DNA of 64,000 bases, taken from positions 128,047-192,046 of the forward strand of contig NW_003546261.1 of assembly GCF_000090795.2 (NCBI RefSeq). Direction: 5' to 3'. This DNA comes from Amphimedon queenslandica (lineage: Eukaryota; Porifera; Demospongiae; Haplosclerida; Niphatidae). The notes under the pieces were generated by a model. That model was not told the DNA's origin. It did not search any database and worked only from the letters and a program-made list of their open reading frames with translations. Numbering within the stretch: the first letter of the stretch is position 1; every line of letters starts with the position of its first letter. Shown one piece after another: positions 41,831 through 54,167 of this stretch. A program made the translations under genes and the position numbers.

Positions 41831-42479
41831 ACTGCTAATGTTAACTTTGTAAGCATTAATATCATTGATGATTCACAAAGGAGTTCTTCAAGATTATAAG
41901 AAGTTTTGGAATATCCAGGGTGCAGCAGGCATTGTTAAAATGTATAACTCCTAATCAATCACAAATGAGGTGTTAAATGTTATCCATGAATGTGAATTCA
42001 GAAACTAATAAGAGGAGAAGATTTTCAGTTATAACTGAAATGGTAGGATGCATGATTATCACTAGTTCAAGGAGTTTGCTATGATTTTGGACTGGAAGCT
42101 CTGTTTTGTTTTGTAACAAACTAGACGTTATATTGACAATGGGATCACACATGCAGTTTGACACTGGGGCTTCCAGTTGCCTACAATACCTTTCAGGAAT
42201 TTGACCAATTCTTGTACATGAAGATTAGACATGGTCAATTGATCTTCAGTAAACTTTCCTATCTCTAATAATTGACTGGTACACTATATACACATCAACT
42301 TTATTATTCAATATATTACTCAATGCATTATCATTTTTTCATTTACTCAATAGTTTCAAAATGTTTCTCCAGACAATCTTCTAGTATCTCAGAAAATTTT
42401 TGCATATTTGAAGAATCTTATGTGAAAACTCGATGTAGCCTTCTTAAATTTTGCACATCTGAAGTTCTCTGATTTAAAA

Positions 42480-43110
42480 ATTTTATGTTTCAGAGTTTAA
42501 AAATGACTCTACACCTCTGATAGCATTATATCATAAGCTTTCAAGCTACTATACAAAGGAGTCATATTGGAGACACTGCCGAATAGGGGGATCTAGATCC
42601 ATGAGGTATTTTCTTGGGTGTGTAGAAAAGTTTTACATAGAGGGAGCTCGCCAGATTAAGAAGAGATTCCCACTTAATGCACTAGAAATCAGAATGCTTG
42701 AGGTGCTTGATCCCAGTAGTGATAGTCAATCAAAATCCCCATCACTTGTACTATTGTGCTCAAGATTTCATATTATAGTTGATCAGTTTAAGTTGTAGAT
42801 TACAAGTGGCGTCGACTCTAGGGTATAAATTGAGAAGCATTTTTGGGTCAGCTTTCTAATGTAATCTTTAGTTTGGTATGCTTGCTACCTATGCAGAGCT
42901 TGTTATTTCTGCCTCATGCTAATGTTGAAATTGAGAGAAGATTTTCTTTTGTAAACTTAATTAAAACAAAAACACGTGATAGGCTTCACACTTAAACTGT
43001 TCATTCTCTATTAAAAGTGAAAGATGGAGTAAAGAGTTCTGTTAGTTGCACAAGTTTCAAGCCAGACTTAGCCAATGCAATCCAACATTTAGTATCACTG
43101 CTCTGCATTT
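42480..43110 (+). pseudogene. hAT transposase C-terminal remnant (ZNF862/ZBED-like)
   Basis: CVEKFYIEGARQIKKRFPLN and LEVLDPSSDS (42601-42720) resemble the helical region preceding the hAT dimerisation domain. Downstream, LFLPHANVEIERRFSFVNLIKTKTRDRLH (around 42905-42990) is the dimerisation motif. Frames change between pieces and stops intervene. Confidence 0.6.
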
Positions 43111-43699
43111 TAATGTGAGTCTGACTCCAATTAACAATTATTATACTTAATAACTGGTTATTAATAGTTCTTAGTTTACTAGTTAATTACATGCACAAAC
43201 TTCTTCAATAGTGATGGGAAATATTGCATTTCATGAATCAATATGATAACAGACTATACCTACATGTATATCAACTTCTGGTACAAGTCCTGCCCGTACT
43301 ATTAGTCAATCTCAGTAGATGACTGCTACAACAGGCGCTACTGCTACTAGGTATTGCTACTAAACCTCATGTCAAATATGAAGCTTGGCATGGCTTCACC
43401 TTCAAAAACCAATGAAAAGCAGGCATTCTATGATCTACATGGGGATACTATAACAACAGCTGGTAATACTACAATTATCACAGGAAAGTTGTATACTAAG
43501 TCGTTTCTGAGAGTGCTAGCAACATAAAGCATGCAATAAGACTCAGCCACATTGCATACATGTATACTTTGCTCTCACCATTAATTTAATTGTTTCAACT
43601 TTAATTCAGAAAGATTCCAACTGGTTAAGCAGGTAACCAAAATCAAGAATATAGTGTTGTTTTTTGCAAAAATTTCAAAGCAAATAAAAGTTAGGCAAT

Positions 43700-44460
43700 A
43701 AACCAGAATCGCTTAAGCTTACCTGACCACAATCTGACACAAAAAGTGGATACACAATGCCATGGATTTTGGTGTTTTATACGATCAAAAGGTATTTAGA
43801 ACAACATGAAGCCATTACAACAACCTGATACATAATTGATAGGAATGATTTAATCATTTCCAGCAATCAGCATTCTATGCTCAAAAAAATTATCAAAATT
43901 TTACGGCCATTTGAAGCTGCAACCTGTGAAATATTCAGTGAAAAGTACACATCTGCTTCAAAAATAATATCAGTATCAGAATAATTTGCAAATGGATGAA
44001 AATGGCTACTTATTGACACAAAATCTTATATCAGTATGAGAAAATCCTAGCCACTTTATTAGATCCTAGGTTCAAAAAGGTAGCATTTGCTAATAAAGCA
44101 GCAGATAAGACAGCCAGACACATTCAAAGAAATTATCAAAATTTTATAACCATTCAAAGCTGCAACCTGTGAAATATTCAGTGAAAAGTACACATCTGCT
44201 TCAAAAATATCAGTTTCAAAGTAATTGCAAATGGATGAAAATGGCTACTTATTGACACAAAATCTTATATCAGTATGAGAAAATAGTTCCTAAAATATTG
44301 AGGAACATAAACTACTAGTCCTAGCCACTTTATTAGATCCTAGGTCAAAAAAGGTAGCATTTGCTAATAAAGCAGCAGATGACGCAGCCAGACACATTGT
44401 CGGGGAAATGTCAAATCTGCAACAACATAGTTCACTCTCTACAACTATGTCTTACTTCTA
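43700..44460 (+). pseudogene. Second hAT/ZBED-like transposase remnant with internal tandem duplication
   Basis: LATLLDPRFKKVAFANKAAD (around 44045) and its near copy at about 44320 are the hAT LLDPRFK motif. The preceding AATCEIFSEKYTSASKI also appears twice. A segment of roughly 230-280 bp is therefore tandemly duplicated within the pseudogene. Many stops. Confidence 0.6.
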
Positions 44461-44499
44461 GTCCATCTTCTGAATGCAAATTTTGAAAGTTTTTGGATC

Positions 44500-45000
44500 A
44501 ACTAGTTTTGGAGGTGTCTTCTTGAAGAACTCCAAGCAGTAGCTGAGAGACAGCAGTACTTAATATCTCCTGTACTACAAAAGTTTGCTACGCTAGAAAT
44601 ATTCCATAAGTGGCTGGGTTCTGGAAGTGGGATGGAAGGCCATGATGATTCTCCTCAATCTCTTGATAAAGACGTCATTTTAGATGTAAGGCAGCAACTA
44701 TAGAAAGTCTAGTTGAAAGCTCTAGAGACTTTTGTCTCAAAAGGAAATCTGACAGTACCTTTTGATTAGACCATGACCACAGTTATTATCAGCTGCAATT
44801 GTTTGCCACAAATCAACAATACTGTGACGTTGTTGTTTGGTCTAGGGAAAGTGAACTACATGTAGAGCAAATCACTTTAAATAAATCATTCATTCAGGCA
44901 AATACATATAGCAATGAAGTTTGGAGATTTGTATACTTTAAGATTCTATTCAAGGCAACAGATGAGTGTGCATGCATCGGAAGTGATTCGTGCCAAAATT
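44500..45000 (+). pseudogene. YqaJ-type nuclease gene remnant
   Basis: The 44.5-44.7 kb part (ISPVLQKFATLEIFHKWLG) and the 44.8-45.0 kb part (YYQLQLFATNQQYCDVVVW) both recur in decayed form at 55.8-56.8 kb. The latter fits the C-terminal half of YqaJ-like domains (YYxQxQxQL ... CDFVVWT). No intact frame longer than 67 codons. Confidence 0.5.
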
Positions 45001-45699
45001 AAGATATTCTTTTCTTTAAAAATTAAGATTCTGATATCTGCCAGAGGATATATAGTTATGAATTATTAATAATAATAATAATAATAAAACTCAATGCCAC
45101 ATGCTATTAAATAGTGCAGCATGCATGTGAGACTGTGAGTACAATGGCGGGATTAATATGATTAATAGCTCAGAGGCTGTGCTAAAGTAGTCCAACGTCA
45201 TTACAAGCCCAACTCCAAGATACTGTTAACCACTTAGGAGGTAAATATTACAAATCTAAACATGACCAATTTTTGTTTGTATAGCTCTAGGGCAGACTCA
45301 ACCAACTACAATAACAGTTTTTGTAGTGCAACCATCCCCAGTATCTTTAATACGTGTACCATTGCTCTTCCAATCCTTTGATCGAGACATGACTTTTAAC
45401 TGACCCTCTATTAAGCATTTTGGATAGGTTTCAAGCAGCATTGGCCTTGTTTTTGGGTTGTCATTCTCTACTGTAAGCTTAGTATTCTTTCTGATAATAG
45501 TAAAGGGAGGGTGTTTGGAACACTTGCAACTCATGATGGATCTAGGAGAGCCTATCAAGGAGCTGTTCAAATGTGCATGAGCCTAGATAATCCAGGCATT
45601 CAGTTAATGTAGTCTCCTTCCAAGTCTAATCATGAAAATTTTTTGCGGGGGGGGGGGAGTCAAAATGCTAAGTACAAAATCCAAAGAGGAGGTTTAAAA

Positions 45700-46080
45700 G
45701 ACACTCTAAACAGTTAAAAGTTGAAAGACTTGACACTGAGCTTAATGAGTTCAATAAATATGCACAACAAGAAGTTGAACGACTTGAAAAAGAGCTTCAG
45801 AGTGCCTTGAAAATGAGCTTCAAGAGTGCCATCAGAGGCTAGCTGCAAATCAAGGGCCGGAAAAGAGTTCAATAAATGTGCACAACAAGAAGTTCAAAGA
45901 CTTAAAAAGAGCTTCAAGAGTGCAATCAGAGGCTAGCTGCAAATCAAGGGCCATCAGAAGCAAGTTCATCATTCTCATCACCTAGTTCATCACCTGTGCA
46001 ATCTACATCCTTTGAAGCAGTCAATGGTTGCCCCAAGACTCAAGAGATACATACACTACACAACTTAAAGGTAGATAACC
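45700..46080 (+). pseudogene. Coiled-coil coding remnant with internal duplication
   Basis: About 110 bp is repeated in tandem (GAGTTCAATAAATATGCACA, then AAGAGTTCAATAAATGTGCA). Shifting frames encode EVERLEKELQSAL and LQECHQRLAANQGP, heptad-like and Glu/Gln/Leu-rich. A Ser-rich stretch follows. Family unknown. The G9 run at 45645-45657 may be a sequencing-prone spot. Confidence 0.4.
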
Positions 46081-47003
46081 ACAAATTAAATCAGATAGTG
46101 CCTTAAGCTAAATGACAATTTCTAATGGTCACAATATAAATTTGTCACTGGTCTAGTAACTTAAAGGTAGCTACACATTAATACCTAGAAATATAATATG
46201 TGAAAATATTTTACATAACTAATTCACTACTACATGATCCTAGTAAAGCAAGAATGATGGACTTCTATAGCCTGTTGGCAAAAAGATATGAAGACATCTT
46301 TCCCCTCACAAAAGCATTGATTTATTCTAGCTGCAGCTGACACTAAGAAATACTCAACTGAGGAAGGTCTAAAAAGGTCAGATTAATACTCACTAACCTA
46401 AAAAAGCAGCCATTAGGTTATCAGTTACCATTCTCATTCATACATGTACATCAACATAATAACTACAAAACTATGCCATTATTATACATTACTGATAATT
46501 AACTTTACGAAGTACATGTTGTTTATTGGTTTTGCTATAAAAGACTAGGCAAAAGTGCTCAAGATCAAAAGTGAAGGCATGTTGCTGAAAAAATTTTCTG
46601 GCTATTAGTCTGGCCTCCACGCCTTTCAGAAATTTTGCTTGTGCATATAATAAAGCTGAACACTCAAAAAATGGCAATTCAAAGTTGTACCTTTAAAGTA
46701 TATGTCTTCAATTGTAAGACCTTGCCAATAAAACATCATGACTGCTTAATGCATACTAGTCTCTCATGGCTATCCCTCCTTCCCCACCCATAGACATAGA
46801 GCCAGGGGCTGACTACGTGATGCTGTACCATTTATCATGAGTATTACTAGGCGAATGTAGTACATTGTAGGGGTGAGCACAAGCTTCATTATCGTGATTT
46901 GATCATTTGTAAATTAAAGTGTTTCAATCAATAAAGGCATAAATGTAAATGCACATTATTATGCATGTCAGCTGCTAGACGGTGGTCCCTATCAGCAGGT
47001 GTC

Positions 47004-47303
47004 TCATGAGCTCTCAGTTATGAATCTAGACCTAGCTCTCTCTTGACAAGAGTCTCTACGAGCTCTGGCTGCAACTCTTCTCGGCGCCAGTCTAGCTTCT
47101 CTCTCTTGAGGAGTCTCAGCGTCCCTACAAGCTCTAGCTGCTACTCTTCTCTGGGATAGCCTAGCTTCTCTCTCTTCGGGAGTCTCAGCGTCTCTGTGAG
47201 CTCTTTTCGAGGACAGCCTAGCTTCTCTCGCTTAGGGGGTCTCTGCAGCCATTCTATGTCTGTAGAGCTCCCTCCAACAACGATTACGAGCTTCTCGGCT
47301 CAT
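47004..47303 (-). pseudogene. Fragment with RRDAETPEEREARL-type repeats (Helitron-associated type)
   Basis: The ATG at 47303 reads through 99 codons to TGA at 47004, with one internal stop (TAA, after AAETP). It has three ~22-residue repeats of the type RDAETPxEREARLxxRRVAAR. Arg/Glu-rich repeats of this style precede Helitron-type helicases in many invertebrates. That assignment is from memory of such proteins, and no helicase sequence is present here. Inverted or relic copy, probably inactive. Confidence 0.5.
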
Positions 47304-47499
47304 TTTCTATCAGTACTAAAAGAGTGAAAGTCTCTTGATAATAGTAAGTTAGCGACAAAGTCACGTCTGGGAAACTATTGATTATTCTTGCCTTATGCAT
47401 GCTAGTGCATGCGCACGTGAGCAGCAGTATGCATGGTAAGATTATTTAACTTTAATAATAGTTAGACCAACGTCCTATGGTTGTACAGACGTTTCTCGC

Positions 47500-47760
47500 C
47501 TTAATGGGTTCTCAATATGACGCATTGCTTTCATGCGCTAGCGTCACGACTGGAAGTGCTGTATAAACTAATGGGATTTTAGTAACTATTATTGGGGCGA
47601 GCATGAGCTTGCCCCACTAAAGCTGGATTCTCAATATGACGCATGTGCATCCGTCACGACCGGAAGTTCTGTATAAACGGATGGGATCATGCGTCAATGC
47701 GTCAGATTATAAAACATTTCTATTCTGACGCATTGACACATACTAGGAGCACATTGAAAT
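47500..47760. repeat. Harbinger-type terminal sequences (GATTCTCAATATGACGCA)
   Basis: GGGTTCTCAATATGACGCAT at about 47507 and GGATTCTCAATATGACGCAT at about 47625 match the ends of the Harbinger element at 59781-63523. Each is followed by similar GTCACGAC(T/C)GGAAGT sequence. They look like tandem or broken MITE ends. The surrounding 47.8-48.8 kb has nothing recognisable. Confidence 0.5.
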
Positions 47761-48899
47761 TTATGTCCTACATCATTAATCAACAATTAAATTCCAATTT
47801 TAATTAATTTATTGACTTCCTGTTTTGATGTAGCACATATTAATGTTTTATATAGTGTGAGTTTTTATTAACTGTTGCTCCTAATATGTTGTAACTATGA
47901 ATTACTTCTAAAATATTGGTGTAATCATTTAAAATGAACTAGAAGATTCTATACTCCTCTGAGACCAACAGTGAAGATATAAAATTAAGTTAACTAATGA
48001 GAATCACAAAGAATCTTATTGCACAATCAATGAACTGCTCCACATAGACAACACAGGTAGAATCACGGTATAATAAAGTAACACAGTGTGATGCCAATCA
48101 GAGACACTGATCAGTAAGATCTACTATAAATCATTCTCGCTGGTAGTCATTGGAAATTAAAAGAGATCATAGATCTTACGTAATGGTGGTATTGCAAAAG
48201 TATCATCACTGAAGAAAGGCATGTTTCACAAAATACAATCGTAAGCATTTCTAACACAATGCAACTTTATTTGGAGGCCATGGTACTGTTGCAGAAATTG
48301 ACAAATCAAAATTTGGACGACATAAGTACAACATAGGCACATGTACATTTATGTTGATGGTCATTGGGTTTTCAGAGGAGTGAAAAAAGCATAGTCATTT
48401 TTTATGGTTGAAGTTTTAAACAGGTCCACTGTAGTACTACTATAGCAATATATAAAACCTGGCTCTAGCAATAAATGGTGAGCATACTAATTCCTCAGTT
48501 CAACTGGCTTCAAGCAATTAAATGTTAACCATTCTTTAAACTTTGCTCATCTAACAACAGGAGCTCATATACAGGTCTAAAATATAAAGTATGTGGTCTC
48601 AAATAAAGCAAATGATGCAAAGTGCTGGTCTCATGAATACATTAAATGAATTACTTAGTCCTACAACTTAAATGCAAGAATATCATTTGACAAAAGTTTG
48701 TCACAAGATCAATTTTAAACAATTACAAATCATATGAATAAACAACTGCAATTTTAATTGTAGTTTAAGCAACAGTTAAACGAGATTAACTTGGGATAGA
48801 GTTGCACTAGTGTGCATGCGCACCAAACAGCAAGTTTTCACTCACTGGGTGTTTCAAGGCTCTTCTAAAAACCAGGATTAACTATTGTGCTCAACGACC

Positions 48900-50199
48900 A
48901 TGGCTGATGATCACGGACGAGATGCCCCTGCAGCTGTGGGAGATGGCTCAGGTGGCGGTGAGGACGAGACGCGGGAGCATCTACTCTCTCCAGCGGCAGT
49001 GAGACAGATTACTGATGCCATATTAGCCGCCTTAGCGGCCAGGGGCCCTCATACGTTAAGGGAGACACCTGGGACAGCTCCGACAGACGGTAGAAGAGTG
49101 AGTATTATAATACTCTCCATCCATGCACACATGTTGGCAAGGGGCTGCCCTGTGCGGGGGCTGGAATAATTAGCTAGTCAAGTGTGCCTAACAAGTAGTT
49201 TGCTGAGCCAGCTGTGTGAGTTGGCAAGTGTTGATATGTTGCCATAGGCGTAAGTGCCTCATGTGGCCTCATCAAGTGGATGAGGGAGGTGATTTGTGGT
49301 AGTCACTCCTCACGTGGTAGGAGAGACCCAGTGAAGTGGGCAGCCATGTGAGAGGCACAGGGGAGCTCATGTGTTATGAGTGTGTGTCCTCGATTGTGCT
49401 TATTCGGTGATATTTTTGTAGGGACTCTTGATGGTGTAGCGGTGGATCCCACCCTGGCAGTGGATGAGCCCATGGGTCTGCCGAGCCTTTTGTCGGGTGG
49501 AACTCTTGATGGTGTCCCATCAGGGGGTGGGTCACTGCGGTCCACCATGTTGATTACGGAAGGCCTCCCACCAATACCAGTGAAAATCTTGGAGAGAATC
49601 AAGCGGTGGGAGTTCGTGGACTTGTCCCAGCTCATACAGGACCCAGAGGATTCGCTGATGCAGCACCAGTCACCCGAAGGGGTGGTCATCTTCCAGTCAA
49701 TGGAACACGCTCAGCGCCGTCGTAAATCGATCAGCAACATTTTTACCTGGACCAAGGTGTTCTCCATCTACACTGCAGCTCTCTCAGGCACAAAGTCGAC
49801 ATCTAAAGAAGAGTGTATGGGCCTTGGGCCCACCTGAATTGAGTCACTCAGCTCTCGAGGGACATGGGTGGGGGTCAGTGGCTGCAGTACAATATTAATT
49901 TTCGTGAGTGGGCAGCAGCAACGGGATTACGTAAGTGGAGAGAAATGAACTTCTCAATCTACGGACGCTGCCTTTCACACTGCCTAGCCAATTTAAATCC
50001 ACCCCCTCCCAATGCCCGTAACAAGAACAGAGCTTGGCAAGCGAAAAAGAGGTCAGGAGTGTGCTACCCTTGGAACTTTGATGGAAGATGTGATAGAGAG
50101 GACTCTGGGACCTGCAAATTTGCTCATAGCTGCTATTATTGTAAAGGCTCCCGCAGAGCCAGGGACTGTCAGGACAAGAGGAGAAGAGTAGTGAAGTAG
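48900..50199 (+). pseudogene. DIRS-like gag gene (frameshifted, possible intron)
   Basis: The ATG at 48900 starts MADDHGRDAPAAVGDGSGGG and an Ala-rich helix. At 49089 a GTAGAA donor and at 49421 a TTTTTGTAG acceptor could remove 332 nt in frame and join to TLDGVAVDP. LPPIPVKILERIKRWEFVDL and TWTKVFSIYTAAL follow. The frame breaks at 49837 and resumes with FREWAAATGLRKWREMNF and a Cys/His cluster (CYPWNFDGRCDREDSGTCKF, then H, CYYC, C) to a stop at 50197-50199. This is the nucleic-acid-binding capsid-like protein of a DIRS-type retroelement. Confidence 0.7.
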
Positions 50200-50796
50200 T
50201 CAGCAGTGAACCTTCAAGGGCTGTGATTAGCCCAGGCTGTTATCTCTTATCGCACACATTCATACTTATCTACACATTTTTTCATTACTATTATTTGGGC
50301 CCATGCTCCACCCTTGGGTGTGGACTCTCCATGGGTACCCACTATTATCGATGCCCTTATGTATGGCTTATGCTCATGTGTAAATAATAATTGAAAGGAT
50401 AATTTTGATAATAATTGAAAGCAGTGGAAATTATTGAATATAAATATGGTTCATGGGACGTTAATTAGAAAAGTTTCAGTGGTGGGGGATCTGTCCTCTA
50501 GTTCACTAATTCAATTGCTTGCCATGGGGGCCAGGGATACTTGCTGGGGGGAGAGAGAGAAGAGTGTCAAATTGGGGTTCCTAGGGAGAAGGCAGCTTGT
50601 TTTAAGAGTTTAGGATGCCTCTTATCTGCATCCCTCCCATGCTCACGTGAAGTGCCCTCCTTTTCTAATTTGTAGGTCTAAGGAACGAGCTGTTGGCCAT
50701 GCCAATGCCAAGGTGGAGGGCAGCCATTACAAGTACACCCAGCACCTGCTCCATCTCGGGTCCTGAGTTCCAAGGGGTCCAGAGCCATCAGTTTCG

Positions 50797-52357
50797 ATGA
50801 CTCTGCAATCTCCCATCAAGGTGGAGCAGTGGGAGTTATCACTAGAGAGCCACCCGGATCGGAGGTTTGTCCAGTTTGTGATAGAGGGACTTCGGTGGGC
50901 ATTCAGAGTAGGGTTCGATCGGGTTAAAGGGTCCCTTGGACAGCATAAAGGGAACATGACCAACCGCCAGAACCATCAATTGGTGTCCAGCTACCTGGAA
51001 GGGAGTTAGATCTAGGGAGGATGGCTACCATAAAGGGGACGGAGCAGCGGCTCGTCCACACCAGCCCGATTCCCAAGAAGGGGAAGCTGGGAAAGTGGCG
51101 CCTCATAGTGGATCTGTCCTCCCCTAAGAGTGCAATTGTGAATGATGGAATTGGGAAGGAAGCGACTTCTATCTCTTACCCAACTGTCGATCACCTGACT
51201 CTACTGGTCCAGCAGGTTGGCAGGGGCTCCCTCTTAGTGAAAGCTGATGTCAAGGAGGCATATAGGAACATTCCTATCCACCCAGATGATCAATGGCTGC
51301 TAGGGGTGGAGTGGGATGGAGTCACTTATATTGATGGTGCACTCCCATTTGGCCTGAGGAGTGCTCCCAAGCTGTTGTCGGCCATTGCGGATGCAGCTCA
51401 ATGGGTCCTAAGACAGAAAGGAGTAAAGAACGTCCTCCAATACTTGGATGACTTCATCTTAGTTGAGAGGGACCTCAAGTCAGCCTTGCAAGCTTCGCTT
51501 CACTGGGCCTCCCACTAGCACCAGAAAAACTGCAAGGGCCTAGTAGGTGCCTGAAGTTTCTAGGCATCTTGTTCAAAACGGAGAGACTTCAGCTGCAGCT
51601 ACTGGTCAATAAGCAGGAGCGACTAGAGGCGGAGCTCAAGGCAGAAAGGCGTTGTCCAAGAAGAAATTACACAGCCTCACAGGCCTGCTCCAGCATGCAA
51701 CGGAAGTAATCAGGCCTGGGCGTGCCTTCATGCACCAGCTCTACACCCTCCAATCCGTGGGCTCCGCCCCCTGGCACAAGGTCCGGCTAAACGAAGTAGC
51801 CCGGGCCGACTTACTTGGGTGGAGCCTGGTCGTGCCTCGCTGGGACGGGTTCTCAGTGGTATGGGACGTGGCCAGCACGGTCTCCGATTGTATGATAGTG
51901 TCTGATGCATCCGGGTCATGGGGTGTGGGGGTTCTGGCTCCCTCACTGGATCTTGGTGAAATGGTCGCCGCAACTCGAGGGGACTTTAATATAGGTCAAG
52001 GAGCTGACGCCGGTGGTGATGGCTGCAGCCTTGTGGGGGAAGTACTGGAGAGGGAAGGTTGTCCGGTTCCTGGTTGATAACAAAGCAGTGGTGAACATCG
52101 TGAATAGCCTCTATAGCCGCAAAGATCATCTATCATACTTAATGCGGTTGCTAGTGTTCTTCGCAGTGTACTATGACTTCTGGTTTTCAGCCTCTCATAT
52201 CCCAGGGGCTCAAAACACCCTAGCAGATGCTCTGTCCCGTAATAATCCCTCTTTCTTTCTCTCTCAGGTCAAAGGAGCAGATCCACTTCCTGCAGCAGTT
52301 CCTGAGGCCCAGCTGGTTCTCCTAGCTCTGGAAGCCGATTGGACATCAGCTTCCTAA
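50797..52357 (+). pseudogene. DIRS-like reverse transcriptase and RNase H (broken)
   Basis: Reverse-transcriptase motifs are in order: GKWRLIVDLS, VKADVKEAYRNIPIHP (motif A Asp), LPFGLRSAPKLLSAI (motif B) and YLDDF (motif C). A stop occurs at 51516 and frames then shift. FLGILFKTERLQLQ is the thumb-like part. MIVSDASGSWGVG and FLVDNKAVVNIVN ... HIPGAQNTLADALSR are RNase H motifs, in two different frames (51652-52077 and 52013-52357). At least three frame disruptions make it non-functional. Confidence 0.85.
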
Positions 52358-53330
52358 AGGGAACTATTCAACATTACTTTAAGGCAGGTATAGCTGCCTT
52401 GACACATAGGCCTTACAGCACGGCACAAAAACATTCCATGCAATTTTGTTCAGACTTCTCATTATCACTTCTCTCAGTAACTGAGAACGTATTATGTTAT
52501 TTTGTTGCCTACATGGGGCAGCAGGGGCTAGCCGCACCCACCATTAAGGCGTATCTATCAGGGATTTGCCAGCTCCAAATAGCAAGGGGCTTCCCTGATC
52601 CCGGCATCGGCAACATGCCAAGGCTGAGGCAAAATGTAAGGGGCATGGGTGTATCCCGAGGGAGGGAGGGGCTAGCTCGTTCAAGATCTAGATTGCCCAT
52701 TACGCCAGACATTCTGAGATGGCTAAAGGGTATATGGACTCAAGGAGACTAAAAGGTGGATTGTGACAGGATGATGCTGTGGGCAACAGCTTGCGTGACT
52801 TTTTTCACTTTGAGCTGCTCGGGTGAGATGACGGTTCCAGAGGGCAGTGTTTTCGACCACCGGGTACATCTCTCCTTCGCAGACGTGTCGATCGACCAGG
52901 CATCTTCCCTGAATGTTGTCTCCATCCGCCTGAAGAGATCCAAGACGGATCAGGCCTGCAAGGGGGTCTTGTTAATCGTAGGGTGAACTGGCAGTGACTT
53001 CTGCCCAGTGGAGGCCTTGACACGCTACATTGGGCTCAGGGCACACAGCAGGGCCCATTGTTCTGTTGGAGAGATGGCTTTCCCTTGACTCGGCCCCAAT
53101 TTGTAGCAGAGGTGAGGAAAGCATTGTCGGCAGTAGGCCTCTCAGCCCAGGACTTCGCAGGCCATAGCTTTAGGATCAGGGCAGCTACAACAGCAGCCAT
53201 GCTGGGAGTGGAGGATTCGACAATCCAAACACTAGGCAGGTGGCGGAGCAGTGCTTTCCTCTCATATATCAAGTTGGGGACAGGTCACCTTGCGTCATTG
53301 TCCAAGACGTTGGCCAAGGGAAACATGTAG
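52339..53330 (+). pseudogene. DIRS-like tyrosine recombinase (broken)
   Basis: The N-terminal SAM-like part (YSTAQKHSMQFCSDF ... TIKAYLSGICQLQ) ends in a stop near 52748. The catalytic part follows in pieces: GHSFRIRAATTA supplies His-x-x-Arg, LGRWRSSAFLSYI supplies Trp and the nucleophile Tyr. The first catalytic Arg expected in FFxLLRSGE is Cys here (FFTLSCSGEM). A stop at 52984 separates the two catalytic pieces. Tyrosine recombinase plus RT/RNase H without integrase defines the DIRS group, which integrates circular DNA by recombination. Confidence 0.85.
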
Positions 53331-53449
53331 GACCAAACATGGGTTTCAACTACTAGTTAATTATGCTTAGTTGTCAAGGTGTTTGTATAATGCATTTAAT
53401 ATGTTCTCAAACTCTCTTATGCTAGAATTGGGAATCCTTTAGCGTGTAT

Positions 53450-54160
53450 TAGCAAAGGGGGCAGTGCAATTGCTGATGCCTGCAGCCAGGCTTAGAATGG
53501 GCGGACACTCTCCTTTTGGGCACCGCCCCTCTAATTAATATAGAGATAGTATTAATAGCACTATTAATTAATAAGCCTTTAATGCAATGTTCACAGTTGA
53601 GGGGGCAGTCAGTACATGCTATGGATTCCATATTTCCAACCATCCACCCATCAAGTTAAATCAATAGAGAATACATATGGCAAATATATTCATAATGCTA
53701 CCATAAATTGTTCTGATCTTTGGCTACGCCTCTTTTAATTATCCACCATATGGGAGGTCAAGTGACAATAGAGCATGACTATAAAAAGTTTCCAGAAGCA
53801 AAAAAATAATTAAGGATGCTTATATGAGAAAAGATAAATCATAATGAATGGATGGGCAGATAATATTGCATTGTGGTCACCAGCGGAGTGTGGTTATACC
53901 TCTACCTTCTGAAGAATATTACTAAAGAGACCCTCAAAGCATATATATGTAAGAGTCTTGCTGGCTACATTTATGAAATGAAATCTATATAATGATAAGA
54001 CATGTTTGCTTAAAGCAAAAGTAGTAGCATCTCAGTATAATGACCAGCTGTTGAAAAAATACAGGCATTGTGATTACAGAGCGTTGCACTTGTGTTGCTA
54101 AGTAAGTGTATTGTAATCGTTGCACACTTGAATCTTTTTACAACCTGGGGCTGAAGCCCC
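53450..54160. other. Region without recognised feature
   Basis: Follows the DIRS-like element. Short palindromic AT stretches such as ATTAATTAATAT, no homology recognised, no sustained open frame. Confidence 0.4.
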
Positions 54161-54167
54161 CAGGTCG

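Larger units (their letters stand above)
48800..53400 (+). mobile_element. DIRS-like retroelement, near full length, degenerate
   Basis: Gag, RT-RNase H and tyrosine recombinase lie in collinear order within ~4.5 kb, and are GC-richer than the flanks. I could not find the inverted terminal repeats or internal complementary region that bound intact DIRS elements, so the edges are approximate. A related gag copy lies at 40.2-41.8 kb. Confidence 0.8.

Noticed and set aside
45298-45570. 90-codon minus-strand ORF
   Set aside because: No recognisable domain, lies among decayed elements, and the opposite strand shows equally open patches.
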